A stretch of 64,000 nucleotides of DNA. It comes from Coraliomargarita sinensis (GTDB lineage Bacteria > Verrucomicrobiota > Verrucomicrobiia > Opitutales > Coraliomargaritaceae). Every line of letters starts with the position of its first letter. The first letter of the stretch is position 1. The position numbers and the translations under genes were made by a program. The notes under the pieces are model-generated. The model was not told the DNA's origin and ran no database searches. It was given only the letters and a program-made list of their open reading frames with translations. Positions 16,154-27,080 of the stretch are shown here, piece by piece. The stretch lies in the NCBI RefSeq assembly GCF_003185655.1, contig NZ_QHJQ01000008.1, positions 120,619-184,618 on the forward strand, written 5' to 3'.

Positions 16154-17683
16154 TTAATCGGGTCCACGCCTGGTCATTCGATTGATTGTCGACGAAGTCG
16201 ACCGCGTCGTCTTGCGGAGTATTTCATAAGGGAAAGCGGTCATGCGCCGCATGCCCATGTTCAGCCCGGATGGGGTGAAAAAGCTGTTGCGCACTGATGC
16301 GAATACCTGATCGCGGACCTCGGATTCGCTTACCGTGCCGGCCTCTTCGATAAGCGATAGGCGATGCCATGCGTAGAGCCCCATCATGGCGGATGCACAA
16401 AACACGAAATCAATGCCGCGCAGGCTAAGTGCAGGAATCGCCACGGCATCGGCCATCTCTGCGATATCCTTTCGGTAGAAGATGTTGATGCTGATTTCCT
16501 TAATGGCAAAAAAGCTGCCGATCAGGCCGCCGATGACCGGTGCGATCGTGGCTGCGAGACCGGCGCAAAATGCATTGGTGCCGAGGTAGGCGGTGGCCTT
16601 GCCCCGCGGGGCCAGTTTGAGTGCAATATTGGCCGCGCAGAGATTGAAGCCTGCGGTGGATATGCCACCCACAAGATGAATGAAAATCAGTAAGGGGATC
16701 GTCAGGCTGTAGCGCTCGGGCAGAGTGGTAAATGGGTAGGTTAATAACAAGAGCACGTAAAGCGGCACGGAAACAGCCAGCACGCTCTTATTGCTGAAAT
16801 GGTCGGCGATTCGCCCCCAGACTTTGAAAAAGTAAACGTTGGTCACCTGGCTGAGCAGCGCCAGCAGGATGACCCCGCTCATGGGGATGCCGATGCGCTT
16901 GAGCATGTAAACGGCGAAAAAGGCACCGGACATGATTACGGTAAAACTCCAGGCGGCAGAGAAGAAGAGCAGCTTCCGGAAATTATGGTCCTGAACCGGC
17001 TCGATTAAGGTGGAGAGCCAATGCCGGTCGGCTTCTCGTGCCGCCATTCTCGGCTCCGGGACATGGGTCAGCAATCCCGTACCATAGAGTCCGAAACCGG
17101 CCGCGATGAGGAAAATGACCGCATAGGCACGTGCAAGATCGTCGTAGATATTTGTCAGCCCATCGACGCTGAAGCCAGCCGCAAGGCTCAAGGTGGCCCC
17201 CAGTGCGGTGGCAGCTGCCAGTCGCGAGGCCAGATAGCTACCCATGGTTTTTTCCGGAACGATGTCTTTGATCCATGAGTTCCAGGAACAACCTGCCACC
17301 GAACCTCCAAAAAAGAAAAGCATCATGAACAGGGTGAAGAGAAACACGCCGGTTCCTTCCGGTGCAAAAAACGGGGTAAAGGCTGCGGCGACCAGCGATA
17401 GTCTCGAGGCACCGGCAAATACCACGGTCAGTAATTTGCGGAGTCCTATTTTCTCAACCAGCAGTATTGCCGGTATTTGCGCCATTTGTGATATGGGGGC
17501 CAAGCTGGCCAGAAGACCGATCACGAAGTTACTGGCCCCCAGGGCCAAAGCCATGCCCGGCAGGAAAGCTCCGGTCACCAGCAGTGCCATCGCGTGCGAG
17601 CACAAGCCGTCGTAAAAGAGATACTTCAGCCCCTTCTTCCGGTCCGCGTCATCCAGCTGAGTAATCGGGAGATACCATGCCAT
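16154..17683 (-). CDS. MFS transporter (second)
   Basis: A 509-residue protein with about twelve membrane helices (FVIGLLASLAPISQMAQIPA, FTLFMMLFFFGGSVAGCSW and others) and a conserved family-type start (MAWYLPITQLDDADRKKGLK). It belongs to a less common MFS group with few motif-A residues; substrate unknown. It starts 30 bp after the MYG1-like gene on the same strand, so the two may share a transcript. The C-terminal 40 residues are hydrophilic and basic. Confidence 0.8.
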   Translation of the reverse strand: MAWYLPITQLDDADRKKGLKYLFYDGLCSHAMALLVTGAFLPGMALALGASNFVIGLLASLAPISQMAQIPAILLVEKIGLRKLLTVVFAGASRLSLVAAAFTPFFAPEGTGVFLFTLFMMLFFFGGSVAGCSWNSWIKDIVPEKTMGSYLASRLAAATALGATLSLAAGFSVDGLTNIYDDLARAYAVIFLIAAGFGLYGTGLLTHVPEPRMAAREADRHWLSTLIEPVQDHNFRKLLFFSAAWSFTVIMSGAFFAVYMLKRIGIPMSGVILLALLSQVTNVYFFKVWGRIADHFSNKSVLAVSVPLYVLLLLTYPFTTLPERYSLTIPLLIFIHLVGGISTAGFNLCAANIALKLAPRGKATAYLGTNAFCAGLAATIAPVIGGLIGSFFAIKEISINIFYRKDIAEMADAVAIPALSLRGIDFVFCASAMMGLYAWHRLSLIEEAGTVSESEVRDQVFASVRNSFFTPSGLNMGMRRMTAFPYEILRKTTRSTSSTINRMTRRGPD

Positions 17684-17713
17684 GCGGTATGCCGTGCAAG
17701 ATCGTTGCCAGTC

Positions 17714-18568
17714 TTAGTTCTGCGCAAAGGTTGCCTGAACCAAATTTTTCAGACGGTCGGGGTCGACTGCCGAAGTTTTCGCGATAAAGCCCTGCTTGTG
17801 GGCGAAGTGCACATCGCTTTCCTGTTCGATCCGGGTGAAGTCCAGGCGAGGATCATCATTGTAGCGGCGCATCCCGTAGCCTTCGCCCCGGCGGTCGGGG
17901 TAGACTGTCGCCAGTACTTCGGTTTTGACCTCAAGCTCTTCGATGTAACGGCCCAAACCGGCAGAGGGCTCCCCGGGCAGAGGCTCGGTACGGGGCAAGT
18001 AGAGCACCGAAAAACCGTCGAGCTCCCAAATTTCGGCGTGCTCCGCGATATATGCCATCCGTTCCCGAAGGCCGGAAATGTAGGCGATCAAATCCTGGCC
18101 GATCATGCGCATGATTTCCCAAACTGGTTCGCCCGGCTGGTGAACCTCCTGACCGGCGAATCGGCGCAGCAGGGTAACATCGATCGGCGAATTCAGCTTG
18201 GCCAGGATATCGCGGCCGGCACCGAGCCAGTCTGCCGTATTCACCGGGCCGCGGCAGTCCAGCCACTCGGAGGTTTCGAGCCAGTCGCAGAAGCGCTTGG
18301 CATCGTCATAAAGCCCAAGATCCTGCAAGACGAGTGAGAGGGCGCAACTCGGCGGCGCCTCGCGGGGAAATTGGTGATGATCGAAGTTCGACTTTGCAGG
18401 GTCGTGCTGGTGACCAATGTCGATCACCGCGATCTCTTCGGAATTCAGGTCTTCCGGTTTCGGGTCACGACGTTCGATCCGGACGGGGTTGTCTGCCAGC
18501 AATACGCAGCAGGCAAGTAAATCGTCTTTGTGGGCCCCTCCGGGATGGGTTAAGATGGATGTAAGCAT
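17714..18568 (-). CDS. MYG1-like metal-dependent protein (DHH-type hydrolase related)
   Basis: A 284-residue protein. The start (SILTHPGGAHKDDLLACCVL) resembles the MYG1/UPF0160 signature (xTHxGxFHxDExxA), with Lys-Asp-Asp replacing the usual Cys-Asp-Glu, and FDHHQFPREAPP carries the DHH motif that binds metal. MYG1 proteins are 3'-5' RNA exonucleases in eukaryotes; the bacterial role is unknown. The ATG at 18568 is chosen because an upstream extension would be translated from intergenic CGAACGT repeats. Confidence 0.72.
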   Translation of the reverse strand: MLTSILTHPGGAHKDDLLACCVLLADNPVRIERRDPKPEDLNSEEIAVIDIGHQHDPAKSNFDHHQFPREAPPSCALSLVLQDLGLYDDAKRFCDWLETSEWLDCRGPVNTADWLGAGRDILAKLNSPIDVTLLRRFAGQEVHQPGEPVWEIMRMIGQDLIAYISGLRERMAYIAEHAEIWELDGFSVLYLPRTEPLPGEPSAGLGRYIEELEVKTEVLATVYPDRRGEGYGMRRYNDDPRLDFTRIEQESDVHFAHKQGFIAKTSAVDPDRLKNLVQATFAQN

Positions 18569-18582
18569 CGGTTGAAGGTCAA

Positions 18583-18613
18583 ACATCGAACGTCGAACGT
18601 CGAACATTGAATA
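18583..18613. repeat. CGAACGT heptamer repeat
   Basis: Three to four tandem heptamers (ATCGAACGTCGAACGTCGAA) lie just upstream of the MYG1-like start. They match the repeat at 10555-10598 and leave an open frame that would falsely lengthen the protein. Confidence 0.6.
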
Positions 18614-18699
18614 GGGGATTCTTCAATGAGAACGCTGACCTTAGTACAGCAGAAGGTTGACACCGCAGCCATATTCGAGCGCTCTTACCTCTTTTTTAC

Positions 18700-19809
18700 A
18701 TGATTGCGGAAACCATAGCGATGCAGTTTCAAGTGCCGGGGCAGCTGGTGGCGCTGGAGTCGATTGGCTCGGGTAATGTGAACGACACCTACAGGGTGGT
18801 CTTACGGACGACGTTTTCCGAAGAGCAATATATCCTGCAGCGGATCAACCAGTCGGTTTTTAAGAATCCGGCTCTGGTGATGTCCAACATGAAGGCCGTT
18901 ACCGACCACGCGCATAAACGTATTCTTGAGGAGGCGGATCAGGCGGACCGGATTTGGCAACTGCCCCGTGTGATTCCGGCGATGAACGGGGATGATTTCG
19001 TGGTGGATGAAAAGGGCGGCTACTGGCGGGCCCTTTCCATGATCGCGAGCACGAACAGTTATGAGAGGATCAGCATTCCCGAGCATGCCGCCGAGGCCGG
19101 ACGTGTGCTGGGGCATTTCCAGCGTATCATCGCGGATTTTCCCATAGGTGAACTTGAAGACACACTACCCGGATTCCACATCACTCCGGAGTACCTGCGC
19201 AAATACGATGCGACGTTGGCTCAGAGGAGTGCGCAAGAACGCTTGGAGCTTTCGGCCGAGGCACGACGTCTGGCTCAGTTCGTTGAGGACCGACGCGATT
19301 TCGTCAGTATTCTTGAATCGGCTCTGGAGCGTGGGGAGCTGACGCAGCGACCAATCCACGGGGATCCGAAGATCACCAACGTAATGATTGATAAAGTAAC
19401 CGGGAAGGGAACCAGCATCGTCGATCTCGATACGGTCAAGCCTGGTCTGGTGCACTATGATTTTGGCGATGCGGTGCGAAGCGGTTGCAACCCTGCGGGG
19501 GAAGAGGCGACTGATCTCAAGGAAGTTAAGCTGGATCTGGATCTCTTTCAGGCTCTGGTGCAGGGTTATCTCTCGGAGGCCAAGGGTTTTCTGACCGAAA
19601 ACGATAAGAAGTATCTCTACGATTCGGTCCGGCTTATCGCCTTCGAACTCGGGTTGCGATTTTTTGCCGATTATCTCGCGGGGAACGTTTATTTCAAAAC
19701 CAGCTACGAAGCACAGAACCTCAACCGTGCACGGGTTCAGTTTTCGCTCTGCGAAAGCATCGAGACAAGAGAGAGCCAGATGCGCCGGATCCTGGAGACG
19801 CATTGCTAG
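18700..19809 (+). CDS. APH-fold kinase, NahK-like
   Basis: A 369-residue kinase of the aminoglycoside-phosphotransferase fold. ESIGSGNVNDTYRV is the nucleotide-binding loop, IHGDPKITNVMI (H220, D222, N227) the catalytic Brenner motif and IVDLDTV (D242 or D244) the metal-binding Asp. The arrangement fits N-acetylhexosamine 1-kinase-like proteins, which act in salvage of N-acetylglucosamine or galactosamine. In this genomic setting a role in amino-sugar salvage is plausible but unproven. It is transcribed alone. Confidence 0.75.
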   Translation: MIAETIAMQFQVPGQLVALESIGSGNVNDTYRVVLRTTFSEEQYILQRINQSVFKNPALVMSNMKAVTDHAHKRILEEADQADRIWQLPRVIPAMNGDDFVVDEKGGYWRALSMIASTNSYERISIPEHAAEAGRVLGHFQRIIADFPIGELEDTLPGFHITPEYLRKYDATLAQRSAQERLELSAEARRLAQFVEDRRDFVSILESALERGELTQRPIHGDPKITNVMIDKVTGKGTSIVDLDTVKPGLVHYDFGDAVRSGCNPAGEEATDLKEVKLDLDLFQALVQGYLSEAKGFLTENDKKYLYDSVRLIAFELGLRFFADYLAGNVYFKTSYEAQNLNRARVQFSLCESIETRESQMRRILETHC

Positions 19810-20418
19810 GTATTCGTAGAGGCTGCGCTTGCGCATGCCAGCCTTGGCTTCATGAATGCCGAACAATGCCGTGCGTTTGCATGGTGCATTCGATTTACAC
19901 CTCTTCGGGCCGCAACCAACGAAATGCGATCAAGCGGAACTTTCTGCCGTAAGTTCGGTTATCCTCGCTAGTGAGTTCATCTAGGCCCATTTCGGCATAA
20001 TCGATTGAATCATACGAAATTGAATAAAAATTGATATAATCGAACAATTTATTTTGTAGCTATGGCAGCATGCCACGGCGTAATCCGATGAAAACGGGTC
20101 CTCTGCCATCCTCATGCATAGATATGGGATAGAGCCAGAGACTGGCTCTGCTACATCAATCCGATTGAACCATAATTAAATCGAAGCGGTAGCATACCAA
20201 TTCCGAAACCCGTTGAACGACCCGCTTCGCACCATGCGTGATCGCCTGAACGGCGATTTGGGCATCCGCGAGCAGAGCCCCTACGGTCTACCGTCGGACC
20301 ATTGGCCGATGACAAAAAAAGCCCCCGCTCTTTCGAGACGGGGGCTTTTGGAAATACTGGCTTCCCTGCTTCGCTCTGTGAGCTACGCAGGACAGGCTGA
20401 CATATTGGAGCGAAGCGC
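19810..20418. other. 609-bp intergenic region with degenerate inverted repeats
   Basis: The region holds a GTAGAGGCTGCGCTTGCGCA unit at 19816-19839 and its approximate inverse at 20261-20284 (about 19 of 24 positions match), so 19816-20284 may be a decayed 469-bp element. The centre (about 20005-20060) is A/T-rich. The right end contains the EF-G terminator. No gene is supported; a 94-codon frame at 20213-20497 overlaps fusA in antisense and has no family features. Confidence 0.5.
20317..20349 (-). terminator. Intrinsic terminator of the EF-G gene
   Basis: AAAAGCCCCCG (20317-20327) pairs with CGGGGGCTTTT (20339-20349). Read on the reverse strand, a T-run follows the stem 70 bp after the EF-G stop. 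The hairpin could also stop forward transcription. Confidence 0.85.
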
Positions 20419-22551
<2,133 letters not shown>

Positions 22552-22954
22552 GGTCGTTTAGTTGGTGTTGTTAAAGTCTGATTTTCAGCTGGATAGGAGT
22601 GGATTTTTGAAATCGAACACTTGCCGGATTTTCAAAAAAGAGGCGGAGATTATGCCTGAGTCCGGAGACTGCAAGAACGGAAAATGGGAGAATTTGTGAT
22701 GGATGGTTGAGTGGTAGGTGGTTGATTTGTGCGTGGTTGAGTGGGGCTGTCGCTGTCGAGGCTGCGCTTGTGCATGCCATAGCTCTGTTCAAGCGATGCT
22801 CTGTTTCTGGAGAGTTCCCACCATCTTGAGTTCGTGGCAGAACGAGGGGGAGGGGTGCTTTTTTTGGGTGGCCGAGACCGGCATCCGCCGGCGGATGCCG
22901 GAGTGAATGCCGAGAAGGCTATGTGCAGCGATAAATGAAAATATGCCGTACAGC
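22552..22954. other. 403-bp intergenic region upstream of fusA
   Basis: It contains GGTTGAGTGG-type repeats at about 22702-22744 and one GTCGAGGCTGCGCTTGTGCA unit at 22755-22779, both members of window-wide families. The fusA promoter must lie within it, but no convincing -35/-10 pair is seen. No gene is supported. Confidence 0.5.
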
Positions 22955-24505
22955 CTAGCGCACCTCGGAGGGTAGCTGCCTGACGCGGTCCTGCATTTTG
23001 TCGATGGTGCTGCGGGCCGTTTCGGGCTCAAAGCGACTGCCGAGATTGAGGACGGCGCTGGCCACGAAATCCTCGATCACCACGGCGTGGCGTGTGTCGG
23101 TGAGCAGACCAACGAACTGGCTGTTCTTGGTAAAGGCCAGGTCGCCACGCGAGGCGGCAAAGTCGGCAAAAAGCTCACCCAGGGCAGGCCGCTCCATCTT
23201 GAGAAAACGTGCGCTACTGGTCAGACGGCGGAATTCGGTCCGCCCGAAGTTGCTCTCATCGTTTTTGACCAGCACGGCCTCCTCCCAGCGCTCCGGTTGT
23301 AGGGCGAGCGGGAAGGGCTCCAATCCGCTGCTTTCCGCGAAGATTTTGGGCAGCGGGATAAAGATCAGGCGTGGATCTGTGGCAAGAAAACCGATTTGGT
23401 TGACCTGTATCCGTTCACTACCGGTTTGGATCGTGAGTGTGGCGCTTTCCACACGAGCGGATTTTGAAAGGGAGAAAGGCGAATTGTCGGAGTGTGTGAC
23501 GAGGTAGTAATTTTCGTCCTGTCCCACGACCAGGATGCTGCGGCTTTCATAGCTTCTCTCGACCGTGCCTCCGAGTAGCCCCTGCTCCTGCGAGGTGAAG
23601 CGGATGGTCGCCCGGTTCTGCTGGAAACGGGTGAAGATTTCGCTCATCGTCTGCGGACGTGAGGCCTCGATCTCTTTCTGGATCGCTTCCGAGGACTGGG
23701 CGATGTTGGTCACATTCTGGCCAATTTGGCTGACGCCCTGCCCGAGCTGGTTCACGCCCTGCCCCAGAACCGCCACGTTGTCGGTCAAGCGGTCGGCCCG
23801 CGCAAAGGCCTCGGCTTTTTCACGCTGTTCCTTGGTCAGATTTTCGGAGAGCAAGCGCTGCTCGGTCTGGGCCACTTCCAACGCCTTGTTGAGTTCAGCC
23901 TGCTGTTGAGCCAGTTTTTCCCTTTCCTCCCGGGCGGCTTTCAATTCGGCTTCGCGGCGTGCCAGCTGGGCTTCCCTCTCGCGAAGTGCCTGTTCGGTCT
24001 GCTTGAGCCGTTCTTCCGAGACGGAGCGCTCTTCCTTGACCGCGCCGAGTGTGTTGGCGAGTTCGACACGTTCTTCGCTGGCTTTCTGAAGTTCCTCGCG
24101 TGTCGCTTCGTAGCGTTGTGCCAGTTGTTCTCGTTCCGCGGCCAGTTCGGACTGCTTGGCTTCCACTTCGGCCTTGGCCTGGGCCAACTCTTGGGCTTCG
24201 GCGCTGGTTTTCTCCAAATTGGTCATCGTCTCGGCCAGTGCGGCCTCACGCTCCGCAAGCTTCTGCGCCTTCTCCTGCAAGCTTGCGCGAGTCTCCTGCA
24301 GGTCCGAGCTGAGGTTTTCCCGCGAGCCCTGCTCGGCTTGGAGGGATTCTTCGAGGAGCTCGATCAGTTCCGCTTCAGCCGTCGCGGATGAGGCCGTGGC
24401 ATCAAGAGCCGGTTCCGGCTTCTCCTCGGGTGGATCGAAACGCGCCAGGGCCAGCATGCTCAGCAACAGGAAGTCGCAGATTACCAGCATCAGAGTCTTG
24501 TTCAT
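22955..24505 (-). CDS. Membrane-anchored coiled-coil protein with Asp in its single TM helix
   Basis: A 516-residue protein. Residues 4-22 (TLMLVICDFLLLSMLALAR) form one membrane helix with D11 inside it, the layout of the proton-binding Asp in MotB, ExbD and TolR. Residues about 45-240 are a long Glu/Ala/Gln-rich coiled coil, ending in a repeat rich in Gly-Gln (LGQGVNQLGQGVSQIGQNV). Residues 285-516 form a globular domain; SRGDLAFTKNSQFVGLL (452-468) weakly recalls the active-site region of trypsin-like folds, but no full catalytic triad can be assigned. It starts 21 bp after the MotA/ExbB-like gene, so the two probably form one complex. I do not recognise a named family. Confidence 0.6.
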   Translation of the reverse strand: MNKTLMLVICDFLLLSMLALARFDPPEEKPEPALDATASSATAEAELIELLEESLQAEQGSRENLSSDLQETRASLQEKAQKLAEREAALAETMTNLEKTSAEAQELAQAKAEVEAKQSELAAEREQLAQRYEATREELQKASEERVELANTLGAVKEERSVSEERLKQTEQALREREAQLARREAELKAAREEREKLAQQQAELNKALEVAQTEQRLLSENLTKEQREKAEAFARADRLTDNVAVLGQGVNQLGQGVSQIGQNVTNIAQSSEAIQKEIEASRPQTMSEIFTRFQQNRATIRFTSQEQGLLGGTVERSYESRSILVVGQDENYYLVTHSDNSPFSLSKSARVESATLTIQTGSERIQVNQIGFLATDPRLIFIPLPKIFAESSGLEPFPLALQPERWEEAVLVKNDESNFGRTEFRRLTSSARFLKMERPALGELFADFAASRGDLAFTKNSQFVGLLTDTRHAVVIEDFVASAVLNLGSRFEPETARSTIDKMQDRVRQLPSEVR

Positions 24506-24526
24506 GGCAGGGTATTTCTCCGGGGT

Positions 24527-26233
24527 TTACAGTTTGATATTTTTCATCAGTCCCCCGGAGTCGTCTTCCCCTCCGAGCCGGCCCGCTTCCAGGATGAGTT
24601 GCCTGCGAAAAGGACGCAGGTGCATCACCTTGAGCAAGGCGACAAAAAGAATGCCGAACAGCGTCGAAGCGTAGGCCGCCATCAAACTGGCTTCGACAAT
24701 GCCGACCGCGACGAGGATGAGGGACAGTACTGTGCCGCCGAGGCCGACGTAGAGCCCGAAATCGAAGAGGTTTTCTTCGTTGTCCAGCAGTTGCAGCTTC
24801 ATCTTGGGGTTGAGCATTTGCTTGGAGATCTCCTTAAGCTTGATCAGGCAGAAGCAGTAGATGACGAGTTGCACGACAAAGAAGAGCAACAGGACGAGAA
24901 GGGTGACTTGATTGAGTTCTTGCATAGCTTTAACGGGAGATTTGATGGATTCGATGGCTCCGGCCACGGCAAACTCGATGCGTGGTGCGGAGTCGACTTC
25001 GTCGCTGGTTGATTTTAGAATGTCCGGCTCAAATGTAAACCAGAGGGTTAATGTAAATACCAAGCTCAGGCAGATGTCCCGGGCGAGGATAGGGGGCGTA
25101 AAATAACCGACTTCGCGGGACGCTTTTGAGGAACCGCGCCAGGCGGCTCCCATGGCAAGAGAAAAGGCCAGCCCCGCCGCGAGGAATAGGCCCAGCTTCA
25201 GCCAGAGCGCAGAGCTTCGGCTGGTGATGGAAAGCTGGGTGAAAAATGGCGGGCGGTATGGCTCAAGCGGTTTTAAAATCTGTTGGCTCAGGGTGGTCGG
25301 TTGGTGCACCGGCAGTGCTTCCCTGAGCAAATAGTCCACCGCGCCGGGCCCGTCATTCAGTGCGAGCCTGACATCCTGCAAGCCGGATTCGGGATTTTGG
25401 GAGAGGTAGTCAAAAAGCGGTTGGCTGGCCTCCTGATAGTGCAAAATGGCGTAGAGGAGTGGGATCTCTTCCGGCCGGGCTCGAAATAGAGTTGCCATGT
25501 CGGCCCACCCTTGAAGGGATTCATTGAACTCGGCCAGATTGGCGACTGAGCGGAAGTCCAGCTGGCGGCCCAAAGAGAGTGTCGCCATGATTAAGGCTTC
25601 GACAGCCGAAATCGCGTCACTTTCACCAATCGCCGCCTGATTGGCCAAGCCACCGATCTGGTCGGCCCATTCCGGGTCAATATGATCGCTTTCGATCAGC
25701 TGAGCGATCGTCAGCAGGCCGGCATCGTAGGGGGCACCCGCAGGATGACTGGCGGGATGAAGCTTCACCATGCCTTCAAGCTCGCGGATATTCAGTAAGG
25801 CCGCAATATTGGCATTGCTCGAGTTCGAGAGTCGTTCCACCAGAGTGAGTCGCTGATTGCGGGGTAGCAGTAGCGAAATGACCGGATTGAAGGCTTCTTC
25901 ACTGAGGCGGTCCTGAGGCAATAAATCGATAAAGGCCTCGAAGCTCGAATCAGGGCCGCCGATCAAAGATATTGCCGGTTGCCGCCCGTTCAGCCTTTGG
26001 ATCTCGGGGGTGAATCGCTCGGTATTCCCGGTGGCCTCTGCCAGGATCCGGGCGGGGCCGGTGTGGGCGGCATTGAGACTTTCCGAGATTTTCGCCCCAT
26101 TTGATGGGCCTGCTTCGCCCGCCGCATCGACGGCCACCGCATCAACCGTGCGCAAGTGGGCCGGGACCAGCAGACCTCCCAAACTGAGGGCCGCTGATAG
26201 GGCTAATAGGAATATGACCTTAATAAAAGACAC
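24527..26233 (-). CDS. MotA/TolQ/ExbB-like channel protein with large N-terminal extracytoplasmic region
   Basis: About 568 residues from a GTG at 26233 (AAGAG lies just upstream); a longer frame reaching 26338 lacks plausible features. An N-terminal helix ([20 protein letters not shown]) leads to a region of about 300 residues outside the membrane without a recognised domain. Then come helices [52 protein letters not shown], and a final pair [20 protein letters not shown] and [17 protein letters not shown]. That pair matches the MotA/TolQ/ExbB pattern (GLLGTVxG and AxxTxxGLxxA). Such proteins form proton or sodium channels that power a partner. The partner is presumably the following gene. 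Confidence 0.6.
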   Translation of the reverse strand: MSFIKVIFLLALSAALSLGGLLVPAHLRTVDAVAVDAAGEAGPSNGAKISESLNAAHTGPARILAEATGNTERFTPEIQRLNGRQPAISLIGGPDSSFEAFIDLLPQDRLSEEAFNPVISLLLPRNQRLTLVERLSNSSNANIAALLNIRELEGMVKLHPASHPAGAPYDAGLLTIAQLIESDHIDPEWADQIGGLANQAAIGESDAISAVEALIMATLSLGRQLDFRSVANLAEFNESLQGWADMATLFRARPEEIPLLYAILHYQEASQPLFDYLSQNPESGLQDVRLALNDGPGAVDYLLREALPVHQPTTLSQQILKPLEPYRPPFFTQLSITSRSSALWLKLGLFLAAGLAFSLAMGAAWRGSSKASREVGYFTPPILARDICLSLVFTLTLWFTFEPDILKSTSDEVDSAPRIEFAVAGAIESIKSPVKAMQELNQVTLLVLLLFFVVQLVIYCFCLIKLKEISKQMLNPKMKLQLLDNEENLFDFGLYVGLGGTVLSLILVAVGIVEASLMAAYASTLFGILFVALLKVMHLRPFRRQLILEAGRLGGEDDSGGLMKNIKL

Positions 26234-26324
26234 AGGGCTCTTGTATAGTATGCAACTAGGCAGGAATTGTTCCTCATGCAATAGGGAATGCAGTTGCCAA
26301 GTACTCCCCCGGATTGCACATCTC

Positions 26325-27071
26325 ATGCCAGCACTCATGGATTCGGAGAAGGTAAAAGCTTATTTTGAGGCGGACAATGTCGTGGCGCATTATGCCGACG
26401 CTGCAGCACGATTGGGCCTCTGGGTTTCCGAGGAAAAGATTTTGACGCGTCTATTTAAAACGGACGAGTCCATTCTGGAGTTGGGTTGCGGAGTGGGGCG
26501 TATCGCCATCGGCCTACATGAGTTGGGCTACCGCAACGTTCTTGCGACGGACTACTCCCGTCCGATGATCCAGCGGACCCGCAGTCTGGCCAAGCTGTTG
26601 GAATATGCCATTCCGACTCAGGTTGCGGATGCCCGCGCCCTCAAGTTTGAAGACGAGGTCTTTGACGGTGCCATCTTCGGTTTCAACGGCCTCATGCAAA
26701 TTCCCTCCGAGGCTGGGCGCATACGGGCGCTATGCGAGATTTACCGGGTGCTGCGCCCGGGGGCCTGGTTTGTCTTTACCACCCATGACCGCGAGCGATC
26801 CCCGTATCAGGAATTCTGGCAGGCCGAGTACAAGCGCTGGGTGGCGAAGGAACAATCACCCGACTTGGAATGTTTTGGCGATCGGGCCGAGCAAACCAAG
26901 GACGGCCTGCACTTTATGCATGTACCGACAGTCGAAGAGATGAAAGCGCAGCTTACCGAAGCCGGCTTCCGGCTTGAGGCTACAGTCATGCGCTCCGAAC
27001 TCGGCGAAGAACCGGCGGAGGTAAAGCATTTTTCCGATGACTGCCGTTTCTGGGTGGTACAGAAGCTCTAG
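26325..27071 (+). CDS. Class I SAM-dependent methyltransferase
   Basis: A 248-residue protein. [19 protein letters not shown] (about 47-65) is motif I that binds S-adenosylmethionine, TDYSRPMI is the acidic motif II, and [14 protein letters not shown] with [13 protein letters not shown] are motifs IV and V. The product class is unclear (small molecule or lipid-like substrates are typical). A second ATG at 26337 is an equally possible start. It is divergent from the channel-protein gene, 91 bp apart, so the two units may share a control region. Confidence 0.85.
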   Translation: MPALMDSEKVKAYFEADNVVAHYADAAARLGLWVSEEKILTRLFKTDESILELGCGVGRIAIGLHELGYRNVLATDYSRPMIQRTRSLAKLLEYAIPTQVADARALKFEDEVFDGAIFGFNGLMQIPSEAGRIRALCEIYRVLRPGAWFVFTTHDRERSPYQEFWQAEYKRWVAKEQSPDLECFGDRAEQTKDGLHFMHVPTVEEMKAQLTEAGFRLEATVMRSELGEEPAEVKHFSDDCRFWVVQKL

Positions 27072-27080
27072 ATGAGCGGA

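Noticed and set aside
10555..18613. CRISPR array made of the CGAACGT heptamers
   Set aside because: Units are 7 bp without spacers, the two sites are 8 kb apart, and no cas genes exist.
22955..26233. Assignment of the channel pair to Zorya
   Set aside because: Zorya needs ZorC with ZorD or ZorE; none is nearby, and the domain order differs.
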